From CAZRCG01 sp964598565 (GTDB lineage: Bacteria > Bdellovibrionota > UBA2394), in contig CAZRCG010000005.1 in assembly GCA_964598565.1 (NCBI GenBank), forward strand, positions 115,371 through 179,370: 64,000 nucleotides of DNA. The letters run 5' to 3'. The notes under the pieces were generated by a model. That model saw only the letters and a program-made list of their open reading frames with translations, was not told the DNA's origin and searched no databases. Positions within the stretch are counted from its first letter, which is position 1. Every line of letters starts with the position of its first letter. Below, in pieces: positions 8,393 through 16,710 of this stretch. Both the position numbers and the translations under genes were made by a program.

Positions 8393-9241
8393 CTAAGCTG
8401 AAAGCGCTTCCGCTCCGCCGATGATTTCCATAAGTTCTTTCGTGATTGCCGCTTGCCTGGCTCGATTTCTCTCGAGAGTGAGGCGCTCAATAACTTCTTT
8501 CGCATTCTTCGTCGCGGACTCCATCGCATTCATTCGTGCTCCAAACTCAGAGGCCACTGACTCCAAGACAGCTCTAAACAATCGAAATGTCAGAAGTTCT
8601 GGAACCAACACGTTCAACAACTTAGGGCCTTCCGGTTCACACAAAAATGTCTTCGACTCTTCTCGCTTTGGCGGCGTAAAGGGCAACCACAAAAATTGAA
8701 TTGGCCTTTGAATCAAAGCAGACTCAAAACGCGAGTAAAAAACCTCTACGCAGCGAAACTTTCGTTCTAAAAACAGAGCTTGAACTTCGAGGGATATTTT
8801 TTCGATCGTCTCAAAAGTTCCTCGACGAGCCATATCTAAATGAACGGCTGAAACTTCAAAGCCTCGTTTCTTAAAAAAGTCCGCACCCTTTTTTCCTAGA
8901 GCAATAATCTCGATGTCCTCTCTCGGAAGCTCACAAGCTCGTCTCAGAGCTTGTTTCAAATTATTCGAATTTAAACTGCCACAAAGGCCACGATCTGTTG
9001 AGCAAACAAGAAGGGCGGTCTTGCCTTCTTTGCGCTCTTCTAACAATGGACTCGTCCACGGAGTTGCCTCTAGAACACCACTGACAATGGAAATAAGTTC
9101 TGATTCATAGGGCCGAGACGCATGAGCTCTTTCTTGAGCACGACGCAACTTGGCAGCCGATACGAGCTTCATCGCCTTCGTGATCTTTTGAGTGTTTTTC
9201 ACACTCGCAATACGTTTTTTTAGTATCTTTATCGACGCCAT
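8393..9241 (-). CDS. atpG: ATP synthase F1 gamma subunit
   Basis: Central-stalk rotor subunit, 282 residues, usual size. The N-terminal helix (MASIKILKKRIASVKNTQK, then ITKAMKLVSAAKLRRAQ) and the C-terminal helix (ARMNAMESATKNAKEVIERL, then ARQAAITKELMEI) are the two conserved coiled-coil strands that enter the alpha3-beta3 ring. It is seven bases after atpA. Confidence 0.97.
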   Translation of the reverse strand: MASIKILKKRIASVKNTQKITKAMKLVSAAKLRRAQERAHASRPYESELISIVSGVLEATPWTSPLLEERKEGKTALLVCSTDRGLCGSLNSNNLKQALRRACELPREDIEIIALGKKGADFFKKRGFEVSAVHLDMARRGTFETIEKISLEVQALFLERKFRCVEVFYSRFESALIQRPIQFLWLPFTPPKREESKTFLCEPEGPKLLNVLVPELLTFRLFRAVLESVASEFGARMNAMESATKNAKEVIERLTLERNRARQAAITKELMEIIGGAEALSA

Positions 9242-9248
9242 GGGTTTC

Positions 9249-10769
9249 TTAAGCTGATTTCTCAGTCATAAAATCAGGTTTTAGCTCTTTAATGAGATTT
9301 AAAATCTTCGTCTTTGCATCGTCACTTAAAACTTTTTTATCCCGAATCTCTGCCAAAACTTCTGCATAAGAAGCATCCAGCTTGGCCAAGAGTCGTTCTT
9401 CAAAATCTTTCAACCGACTAAGGGGTATATCATCGAGAGCCCCTGAAGTTCCCGCAAGAACCATCACCACCTGCTTCTCAACACTGAGAGGCTGGTACTG
9501 CCCCTGCTTTAAAACTTCTACTAAACGAGCGCCCCGTCGCAGCTGCTGCTGAGTGGCGGCATCTAAATCACTTCCAAATTGAGCAAACGCTTCGAGCTCA
9601 CGATATTGCGCCAAACTTAATCGCAAAGGTCCCGCCACCGTACGCATCGCCTTGGTTTGAGCACTACCCCCCACCCGAGACACCGACAATCCCACGTTAA
9701 TCGCAGGTCGTACGCCAGAATAAAAGAGATCGGTTTCCAGATAAATCTGTCCATCGGTGATCGAAATAACATTCGTCGGAATATAAGCGGAAACATCGCC
9801 TGCTTGAGTTTCGATAATCGGAAGTGCGGTGAGAGATCCACCCCCATTTTTATCGGACAACTTACAAGCTCGTTCAAGTAATCGTGAATGCAAATAAAAA
9901 ACATCTCCAGGATACGCTTCTCGTCCGGGAGGTCGTCTCAAAAGAAGCGACAATTGTCGGTAGGCAACGGCTTGCTTCGAAAGATCATCATAGACAATAA
10001 GAGCGTGGCGACCCGAGTCTCTAAAGTACTCCGCCATCGCACAACCCGAATAGGGTGCCAAAAACTGAAGGGGCGCTGCTGACGATGCAGGCGCTGAAAT
10101 GACGGTCGTATATTCCATAGCTCCAGCACGCTCTAACTTCGCCACCACCTGAGCGACGCTCGACTGCTTTTGCCCAATGGCCACATAAAAACAATAAACG
10201 CCCAAACCCTTTTGATTTAAAATAGTATCGATCGCAATCGCGGTCTTTCCTGTTTGACGATCTCCAATGATAAGCTCTCGCTGACCACGACCAATGGGAA
10301 TCATCGCGTCGATGGCCTTGATGCCTGTTTGAAGCGGCTCTTTCACGCTCTGACGCGGAACAATCCCGGGAGCCTTCGTTTCAATGGTGCGACGAGATTT
10401 CGAAACAATGGGCCCTCTACCATCTAAAGGATTTCCAAGGGCATCGACGACCCGACCCAAGAGCTCCTCGCCCACAGGAACCGAAGCGATCTCGCCCGTT
10501 CGTTTAACCGAATCTCCCTCACAAATAGCTTCGTAGTTTCCAAGAATGGCCACACCCACGTTCGCGGCCTCCAAGTTTAAGACCAATCCTCTTACGCCAC
10601 TCGAAAACTCTACCAATTCTCCCGCAATGGCCGACTCAAGTCCGTAGACCCGCGCAACTCCATCGCCTGCCGACAAAACGGTACCCGTGTCTTTGGCTTC
10701 GATCACTTTTTCAAATTTTTTGATCTTCGATTTTAAAACTTCACTTACTTCATCCACACGAATTGCCAT
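9249..10769 (-). CDS. atpA: ATP synthase F1 alpha subunit
   Basis: Non-catalytic nucleotide-binding subunit, 506 residues. Walker A GDRQTGKT is at residues 169-176, and the signature SVSRVGGSAQTKAMR, carrying the arginine that reaches the beta active site, is present. The start ATG lies nine bases after the atpH stop. Confidence 0.98.
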   Translation of the reverse strand: MAIRVDEVSEVLKSKIKKFEKVIEAKDTGTVLSAGDGVARVYGLESAIAGELVEFSSGVRGLVLNLEAANVGVAILGNYEAICEGDSVKRTGEIASVPVGEELLGRVVDALGNPLDGRGPIVSKSRRTIETKAPGIVPRQSVKEPLQTGIKAIDAMIPIGRGQRELIIGDRQTGKTAIAIDTILNQKGLGVYCFYVAIGQKQSSVAQVVAKLERAGAMEYTTVISAPASSAAPLQFLAPYSGCAMAEYFRDSGRHALIVYDDLSKQAVAYRQLSLLLRRPPGREAYPGDVFYLHSRLLERACKLSDKNGGGSLTALPIIETQAGDVSAYIPTNVISITDGQIYLETDLFYSGVRPAINVGLSVSRVGGSAQTKAMRTVAGPLRLSLAQYRELEAFAQFGSDLDAATQQQLRRGARLVEVLKQGQYQPLSVEKQVVMVLAGTSGALDDIPLSRLKDFEERLLAKLDASYAEVLAEIRDKKVLSDDAKTKILNLIKELKPDFMTEKSA

Positions 10770-10778
10770 GACGACTCC

Positions 10779-11309
10779 TTACGCTAAAACTTCTGCTCTC
10801 AAACTATTGAGTTGATTTCGTACGCTCGCATCCAAAACCTTACCGCCACCCTTCGCTACGAAACCTCCAATGAGCTCGGGACGGATAGCTGTCTTAATCT
10901 TAATGACACGACTCCATTTCTCTTGAAGAAATAGGCGAATATCTTCCTCACTCGCCTTCAGATCTTGCGACGCTAATTCGAGATGAACACTCAGCTCCCC
11001 CGAACGTTCTTCTACAAATTTTTCAAATGCTTCTGCCATTTGAGAAAGCAAACTCTCTCGACCCATGCGAATGGTCGCAATCAAAAACGGTAGAACGGTC
11101 GGAAAAAACTTAGCCAGTGATTCCACAACTTCGATTTTCTCTTCTTCAGAAATCACGGGATTCGACAAAAATCGGCCTACCATAGGATTCGAAATCAGAA
11201 CCTCATGGAGCATCAAAAACTCATCGCGGGCCTTAAGTATTTCGGCGTCGCTGAGCGTTGCTGCCAACGCCTGACTATATCGCCGCGCTACCAGTGGATT
11301 ACGTGGCAT
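10779..11309 (-). CDS. atpH: ATP synthase F1 delta subunit
   Basis: Delta (OSCP) subunit that holds the peripheral stalk to the top of F1. I start it at ATG 11309 (MPRNPLVARRYSQALAATLS), the conserved beginning of this family; a longer frame up to 11417 adds unrelated residues overlapping atpF. This gives 176 residues, the usual length. The start overlaps the end of atpF by 11 bases, implying translational coupling. The C-terminal region (GGFVAKGGGKVLDASVRNQL) is the typical delta end. Confidence 0.95.
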   Translation of the reverse strand: MPRNPLVARRYSQALAATLSDAEILKARDEFLMLHEVLISNPMVGRFLSNPVISEEEKIEVVESLAKFFPTVLPFLIATIRMGRESLLSQMAEAFEKFVEERSGELSVHLELASQDLKASEEDIRLFLQEKWSRVIKIKTAIRPELIGGFVAKGGGKVLDASVRNQLNSLRAEVLA

Positions 11310-11778
11310 AATTCGATCGACTCCTTGGTGTCTCGCTTTGCAGATAACTGAGCACCCACGAATCAGCAGACTTTTGACCCTTGAGAGAGTCCTCTGCAGC
11401 TCGTGTTGCAGCCTCAAAAAGCTCTTGTGCCAGCACTTGTCTCGCTCGCTCTGTTTCGGCCCGGACCTTTGTTTCAGAATCTTTGGCCATTCGTTCCAAC
11501 GCTAATTTATTTTCCTGACGACTCCGCTCAATTTCATGCGCTAAGGCGTGGGCCGCTTCTTTCTTTATTGTCTCCACGGTTCGATCTACCTCTGATAAGA
11601 GCGCCTTCACCCTGTCGAATTCTTCCTTAATCTGGAGATACTTTGACTGAGACAGCTCAATTTCTAATTTCAGAGCTTCTCTCTCTTCAGAAAATTTTCT
11701 ACCCAAAATTTTTCGAACCGCAAAAAAAACGATCGCGAAAAGAATGGCGAAATTAATCCAGTGATACATGCCGCCCAT
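11299..11778 (-). CDS. atpF: ATP synthase Fo b subunit
   Basis: Peripheral-stalk subunit, 159 residues. A single membrane helix at residues ~4-22 (MYHWINFAILFAIVFFAVRK) is followed by a long charged helix (25-135) that dimerises with b'. Its start touches the stop of the preceding b' gene (one-base overlap at 11778). Having two distinct b-type genes is normal for photosynthetic bacteria and many former deltaproteobacteria. Confidence 0.93.
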   Translation of the reverse strand: MGGMYHWINFAILFAIVFFAVRKILGRKFSEEREALKLEIELSQSKYLQIKEEFDRVKALLSEVDRTVETIKKEAAHALAHEIERSRQENKLALERMAKDSETKVRAETERARQVLAQELFEAATRAAEDSLKGQKSADSWVLSYLQSETPRSRSNYAT

Positions 11779-12209
11779 TAAATGCTCCTCAGTTTCAAAT
11801 CTGTCATGACACCCACAATTTCATTTCGAAGTTCTTGAGTGAGTGAGGAAAATTTCGTTCGCTCTGCGGCAACTTGGCTCGACAGAAATTCTTGGTGCTC
11901 CTTCGCCTTTGCTTCCAAAGTCTTTTTCAATCCCTCAGACTCTTCAAAAAGCAACGCCCGTAGAGAGGCCAGTTCAGCTTCGCGATGTCGTTCAAGTTCT
12001 GAGCGAATGCGACTTAGTCGCTCTTGATAATCTTTTCTCATTTCTTCTGTCTGCGCGACGAGACTGTCAGTCTCTGAAGCTTTTCCTATGGTGAGAGCAT
12101 CTCGCTTCTTTAATACGGCGAGCACGGGCTCAAAATAGAGTGCCTTCAGAATGAAGAAAATCGCAATGAAGATCCCAGCTTGAATAAACAGCGTATGATC
12201 AAATGTCAT
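11778..12209 (-). CDS. atpF': ATP synthase Fo b' subunit
   Basis: First gene of the F1 operon, 143 residues. One membrane helix (residues ~8-24, FIQAGIFIAIFFILKALYF), then FEPVLAVLKKRDA, a motif typical of b' subunits, then a long coiled helix. Pairs with the b protein to form the stator. The 5' region (12210-12341) should hold the operon promoter; I could not identify its -35/-10 with confidence. Confidence 0.9.
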   Translation of the reverse strand: MTFDHTLFIQAGIFIAIFFILKALYFEPVLAVLKKRDALTIGKASETDSLVAQTEEMRKDYQERLSRIRSELERHREAELASLRALLFEESEGLKKTLEAKAKEHQEFLSSQVAAERTKFSSLTQELRNEIVGVMTDLKLRSI

Positions 12210-12282
12210 GTCTTATAGGTCCTAATGCCAGAACCCTAACATCATGAAAGTGGTAGCAACAAGGTAGAATTCCTAAGAAAAT

Positions 12283-12300
12283 GAGGGTGCGCCACACCTC
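12283..12300 (-). terminator. Possible intrinsic terminator after the parA-parB-bactofilin genes
   Basis: On the minus strand GAGGTGTGGCGCACCCTC can fold as GAGG/CCTC plus GTG/CAC with one bulged T and a GCG loop, followed by ATTTTC. It lies 42 bases after the bactofilin stop. The T-run is short, so this is tentative. Confidence 0.4.
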
Positions 12301-12341
12301 ATCGCCCTAGAACGAATTGACCTGTAACGAATCTGTTTCGG

Positions 12342-12743
12342 TTACGCCGATTTTGGTCGAAAATGAACAATGGCCTCTTCGGGAACCTCGACGGCACCCA
12401 CCAAGGGAGACATCGACATCTCCCCATCAAATCTGCCGCCCCTGTGAACTTCGAGTTCGCGTGTTTCAATCTTTCCCTCGACTCGCCCTGTGGGATGAAT
12501 AATGACTCGTTCTCTAGCCACAATATTTCCCTTAAACGAACCGCCAACCTCCAGAATGCCAACTTGAAGCGTGGCCTCCACTGTAGCGCCATCGCCAATA
12601 ATTAAATGATCTTGCGAAAAAATTTCTCCTCTAAAGATACCATCCACTCGGACGATGCCTTCGAACGATAGTTTTCCATCAAATTCACAACCCTTATCAA
12701 GCAGGGTCACGGTGGCTGTTGCACGTCGATTCATAAGACTCAT
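12342..12743 (-). CDS. bacA: Bactofilin (cytoskeletal polymer protein)
   Basis: 133 residues. The central region (~18-110) is a repeating beta pattern (CEFDGKLSFEGIVRVDG, IFRGEIFS, LIIGDGATVEA, ILEVGGSFKGNI) typical of the DUF583 right-handed beta-helix of bactofilins, with short disordered ends. Bactofilins polymerise without nucleotide and scaffold cell-shape or chromosome-segregation proteins. The start overlaps the parB stop by four bases. In Myxococcus a bactofilin (BacP with BacNO) scaffolds the ParABS system, so this arrangement suggests the same link; the specific role here is inferred. Confidence 0.93.
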   Translation of the reverse strand: MSLMNRRATATVTLLDKGCEFDGKLSFEGIVRVDGIFRGEIFSQDHLIIGDGATVEATLQVGILEVGGSFKGNIVARERVIIHPTGRVEGKIETRELEVHRGGRFDGEMSMSPLVGAVEVPEEAIVHFRPKSA

Positions 12744-13612
12744 CTCTCTATTGTAGCAAGGAGCCTGTTAAATGTTTCAGAGTCCGAAAAGTGTAATATT
12801 ATCTGGCCCTTACCCGATGTTTGGCTTCGAATATCAACCTTGGTAGACAGTCGTCCCCTTAATCTTTGAGCAATATCATCGTAAACAACCAATTCAGCAG
12901 ACGCTTCGGCACTGGCTTTTTCTCCTGCTGCGACACCTCCTTCACGTACCTTCTTAACCAGCGCTTCGACCTGGCGTACGGAAAGTCCCTTTTCCAAAAT
13001 CATGCCTAAAAGGGAATTCTGCGTTTCTTTATCTTCTAGAGTAATAAGACAACGAGCATGCCCCACACTTAAATCACCCGAGACGATTTTCTCACGAACT
13101 TCGCGGGTAAGTTTTAATAGACGCAGTGCGTTAGCAATAGTGGTTCTATCTTTGCCTACACGTTTTGAAATTTCTTCCTGTGTCATGCCCAGATCTAAGA
13201 TGAGTCGCTGATAAGATTCAGACTCCTCAATGGGATTAAGATCTTCGCGCTGCACATTCTCTATGAGGGCTGTCTCTAAGATCTCATTATCTGAAAGATC
13301 TTTTAAGATGACGGGAGCTTCTTTTTTTCCTGCCAATTGCGCAGCACGCCATCGACGTTCGCCAGCAATGATCACATAGCCCTTGTCGGTGCGCTTCGCC
13401 ACAATGGGCTGCAAAATTCCTTTTTCTCGAATGCTCTGCGCCAATTCTTCAAGCTTCACCGCATCAAAATATTTTCGGGGCTGCGCGTGGTTCGGATAGA
13501 GCTCCCCCAGGGGGCACATAAAAAATCCTCGTTTATTGGTCTCTGGAAGTAGACTTCCGATTCCTCGCCCCAAGACACTTCGAGACTCTGTTTTTTCTGT
13601 TTGAACTTCCAT
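12740..13612 (-). CDS. parB: Chromosome partitioning protein ParB
   Basis: 290-residue CTPase that loads at parS and spreads to form the segregation complex. Seen: the CTP-binding GERRWRA motif near residue 86, ENVQREDLNPIEE, a helix-turn-helix (MTQEEISKRVGKDRTTIANA, ~145-165) for parS recognition, and a C-terminal dimerisation domain. Three matching parS sites lie 3-5 kb away in this window. Two bases separate it from parA, so they are co-transcribed. Confidence 0.97.
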   Translation of the reverse strand: MEVQTEKTESRSVLGRGIGSLLPETNKRGFFMCPLGELYPNHAQPRKYFDAVKLEELAQSIREKGILQPIVAKRTDKGYVIIAGERRWRAAQLAGKKEAPVILKDLSDNEILETALIENVQREDLNPIEESESYQRLILDLGMTQEEISKRVGKDRTTIANALRLLKLTREVREKIVSGDLSVGHARCLITLEDKETQNSLLGMILEKGLSVRQVEALVKKVREGGVAAGEKASAEASAELVVYDDIAQRLRGRLSTKVDIRSQTSGKGQIILHFSDSETFNRLLATIER

Positions 13613-13614
13613 AA

Positions 13615-14673
13615 TTACCCCCCGACCTCGACGCTTTGCGTCAAATTGTTTGGTGCTGCATGCACGATTTCAACCTGAATATCTTCCACCGGAACACTTT
13701 CAACCGGACTATTTACTTCGGCCTCTGTGGCTTCGGCGGCAACTGGAACTTCCGCCGCTTCAACCACCATAGGCGGTACTTCGGCGATCATATCTGGCAC
13801 CACATCTGGCGCCACCTCTTCCACTGTCGGCGCTGGTTCAGCAACTTCTTCAGATGCTATCAGCTGAATCGACTGATCATAGGGCATGCCATTTCTTTCA
13901 AGAACTTCCTTGCCTAAGTCAAAATAGGCTTGGGCGCCCTTAGATTCAGGATCATAAAGTAAAACAGGCTTTCCAAAACTAGGCGCCTCGGACAACTTTA
14001 TGTTTCGAGGAATCTGAGTTCGAAAAAGCTTCTCGGGGAAATGCTGCTTCATTTCTCGCACGACTTCATGGGTAAGCTTGTTTCGTGGGTCAAACATTGT
14101 TAGAACGACCCCTTCAATTTCAAGATCCTCATTCAAATCATCTTTAACCAATTGATAGGTGCTCAAGAGCTGACCGAGACCCTCCATAGCAAAATACTCA
14201 CACTGAGTTGGAATTAAAACAGAGTGACTGGCTGTCAGTGCATTAATGGTCAGCAAACCCAGACTGGGAGCGCAATCGAAGATAACAAAATCGTATGCAA
14301 GAGCCGTCTTCTTCAGCGCCGATTTAAGTTTCTTTTCTCTTGAAATCGCGTTGATCAACTCGAGCTCGGCGCCAATTAAGTTTTGATTGGCAGATACAAC
14401 ATCGAGCCCTGGGAGGTAGGTTTTCTGAATACATTCGGCAAGCTCTTTTCGGCCAATCAGAACATCATATATAGTAGAGGAGGTATGCCGATCAATTCCG
14501 AGACCTCCACTGGCATTACCTTGAGGATCTAAATCAATTAACAAGACTCGTTTATTCAAAACGGCGAGCGCGGCTGCTAAATTCACCGAGGTCGTCGTCT
14601 TACCCACGCCTCCCTTTTGATTCGCAATAGCTATGATTCTTGGACTCGCAGCGACTGGCATCTCCATCGACAT
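13615..14673 (-). CDS. parA: Chromosome partitioning ATPase ParA with long acidic tail
   Basis: Deviant Walker ATPase that moves ParB-parS complexes. I chose ATG 14673 because a strong GGGGGAGAG lies seven bases upstream, and it sits directly after the mnmG stop (14676). The P-loop KGGVGKTTTSVN follows IIAIANQ near residues 15-30, and LLIDLDPQGNAS is present. The ParA fold ends around residue 275; the remaining ~75 residues are a Glu/Pro/Val/Ala-rich extension (EEVAPDVVPDMIAEVPPMVV and similar) not found in typical chromosomal ParA (~255-260 residues). The tail may recruit a partner, possibly the neighbouring bactofilin. Confidence 0.95.
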   Translation of the reverse strand: MSMEMPVAASPRIIAIANQKGGVGKTTTSVNLAAALAVLNKRVLLIDLDPQGNASGGLGIDRHTSSTIYDVLIGRKELAECIQKTYLPGLDVVSANQNLIGAELELINAISREKKLKSALKKTALAYDFVIFDCAPSLGLLTINALTASHSVLIPTQCEYFAMEGLGQLLSTYQLVKDDLNEDLEIEGVVLTMFDPRNKLTHEVVREMKQHFPEKLFRTQIPRNIKLSEAPSFGKPVLLYDPESKGAQAYFDLGKEVLERNGMPYDQSIQLIASEEVAEPAPTVEEVAPDVVPDMIAEVPPMVVEAAEVPVAAEATEAEVNSPVESVPVEDIQVEIVHAAPNNLTQSVEVGG

Positions 14674-14675
14674 TA

Positions 14676-16637
14676 TTAACTCTCCCCCGCTGTTTTCTGG
14701 CAACTATCGTCAGAACAACTCTTTGATATTATTTCAAAATTGTGGGCGTCGCGGCAAGCAGCTTTATCAAGATCTGAAGAATTATTCTGTCGTCGTGCCA
14801 ATGCGATCGCCAAAATTGAAACGGTGGCCGGTGTGACGGCCGGAATTCGACTGGCCTCAACAAGTGATTCAGGCCTAGCCTGCAACAGTATCTCACTGGC
14901 TTCTCGCGAAAGTCCCGGAACTTTAAAATCAAAATCTTTTGGAAATTTTTGATCTATCATGCGGTTCAGCTGCCGCAATCTCAGTTTTGCCTGCTCAATA
15001 TAACCGACGTATTTTATCTCCGATTCAATATAACGAAGGTCTTCGTCAGAATAGTCGTCGACGGACAAACCCATCCAACTTGAGACCCTCTCTATGGTAA
15101 GTGACGGCCGTCGCAACAGATCTGCCGCTGATACAGCGGTTTTCAGAGCTGCTTCACCACACGCCAATAGGCACTCATTAAACTCCGCCTTCGGATAAAA
15201 GACTTGGGCCTCTATTTTTTCTTTCAACGAATCCCGCCGGCTCCAGTCGCGCTGAAGTTTTTCCATCTGCGTCTCGGTGATCAAACCAAGGTCGTAAGCT
15301 TTTTCTCCCAACCGTCGGTCTGCATTGTCTTGCCTCAGCAAGAGCCTCCATTCCGATCGCGAAGTAAACATACGATAGGGCTCAGAATGTTTTTTTGTTA
15401 CAAGATCATCCACCATAACCCCTAGATAGGCTTCAGATCTGTCGAGACGAAAACTCTCTTTTCCAAGTGCAAAACAAGCGGCATTCACCCCTGCCAACAG
15501 GCCTTGGGCGGCGGCTTCTTCGTAACCAGAGGTGCCATTGACCTGGCCAGCAAAAAAGAGTCCGGGCATTTCTTTAAGCTGAAGGCCATGATCAAGCTGG
15601 TTGGCGTCGATGGTATCGTATTCAATGGCATAACCTGGACGAATAATCTCAACCGCTTCCAAGCCAGGAATCGTTCTTAAAAACTTAAGCTGCGCCGAGT
15701 AGGGGAGACTTGTAGACAGTCCTCCCACATAAACCTCTTGGGTTCTTCGCCCCTCTCTCTCCAAAAAGACCTGGTGTCTCGATTTATCCGCAAATCGCAC
15801 CACTTTGTCCTCTACTGATGGGCAGTAGCGTGGGCCACGGCTTTCAATGATTCCGCTATAAAGCGCGGACTCATGCAGGTGAGCCCTAATAATGTCGTGA
15901 GTTTCGGGCGTCGTATACGCAATATGGGCACTTACAAGGTCATTTCTTATACTATTTTTCCAATGTGACAGAGGTGCACACTGTTTATGCGACTCCTGCT
16001 CTTCTGTTTTAGAGAAATCGATGGTTCTTCGATCAACTCGAGGGACTGTACCGGTCTTGAGCCGGCCTATTTTCACCCCAATACTCGCCAAATAGCTCGA
16101 AAGACCGACTGAGGGAGGCTCTCCGGCCCTTCCGGACGCAAAATTCTCTCGGCCGATATGGGCCTTACCATTCATAAAGGTGCCGGTCGTAATAACAACG
16201 GCCGGGGCTTTAAATATTTGGTTCAGGGCAGTCACCACCCCCGCCAGCCGTCCCCCCTCAAACAAAAGTTTTGTAATTTGGGCCTGTTTGATCGAAAGAT
16301 TATCCACTTTCTCCAAAAAATCCTTCATAGAGGCTCTATATTCGTGACGATCGACCTGAATTCGCGTGGCTCGAACCGCCGAACCCTTACTTTCGTTCAA
16401 AATTCGGTACTGCATGGCGGTTTCGTCCGCCATTAGACACATAAGTCCTCCTAGGGCATCGACTTCCCTCGCCAGTTGGCTCTTTCCGAGACCCCCGATG
16501 GCGGGATTACAAGACATCGCGCCAATCTGATCCATATTCATCGTCAAAAGGAGGGTTTTAGCCCCAAGCTTGGCAGGGCCATAGGCGGCCTCAATTCCAG
16601 CATGACCCGCCCCAACAACAATGACATCGTAGTTCAC
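14676..16637 (-). CDS. mnmG: tRNA uridine-34 carboxymethylaminomethyl modification enzyme, FAD subunit
   Basis: MnmG/GidA, 653 residues. The FAD-binding VVGAGHAGIEAA is at residues 7-18, and MSCNPAIGGLGKSQLAREVDA and the C-terminal helical region (SEIKYVGYIEQAKLRL) are conserved. With MnmE it adds the cmnm5 group to wobble U34 of tRNAs. The gene follows the parS-containing spacer after mnmE and precedes parA. Confidence 0.98.
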   Translation of the reverse strand: MNYDVIVVGAGHAGIEAAYGPAKLGAKTLLLTMNMDQIGAMSCNPAIGGLGKSQLAREVDALGGLMCLMADETAMQYRILNESKGSAVRATRIQVDRHEYRASMKDFLEKVDNLSIKQAQITKLLFEGGRLAGVVTALNQIFKAPAVVITTGTFMNGKAHIGRENFASGRAGEPPSVGLSSYLASIGVKIGRLKTGTVPRVDRRTIDFSKTEEQESHKQCAPLSHWKNSIRNDLVSAHIAYTTPETHDIIRAHLHESALYSGIIESRGPRYCPSVEDKVVRFADKSRHQVFLEREGRRTQEVYVGGLSTSLPYSAQLKFLRTIPGLEAVEIIRPGYAIEYDTIDANQLDHGLQLKEMPGLFFAGQVNGTSGYEEAAAQGLLAGVNAACFALGKESFRLDRSEAYLGVMVDDLVTKKHSEPYRMFTSRSEWRLLLRQDNADRRLGEKAYDLGLITETQMEKLQRDWSRRDSLKEKIEAQVFYPKAEFNECLLACGEAALKTAVSAADLLRRPSLTIERVSSWMGLSVDDYSDEDLRYIESEIKYVGYIEQAKLRLRQLNRMIDQKFPKDFDFKVPGLSREASEILLQARPESLVEASRIPAVTPATVSILAIALARRQNNSSDLDKAACRDAHNFEIISKSCSDDSCQKTAGES

Positions 16638-16663
16638 ATCTGGAGAATAGCAAAAGGCTCCAA

Positions 16664-16679
16664 TGTTTCACGTGAAACA
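16664..16679. promoter_or_regulatory. parS site 1
   Basis: TGTTTCACGTGAAACA, a perfect 16-bp palindrome matching the conserved bacterial ParB-binding site. It lies in the mnmE-mnmG spacer. Confidence 0.97.
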
Positions 16680-16693
16680 TTCGCCAATTTCAA

Positions 16694-16709
16694 TGTTTCA
16701 CGTGAAACA
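16694..16709. promoter_or_regulatory. parS site 2
   Basis: A second identical TGTTTCACGTGAAACA palindrome, 30 bp from site 1 centre to centre (about three helical turns), one base from the mnmE stop codon at 16711. Confidence 0.97.
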
Positions 16710-16710
16710 A

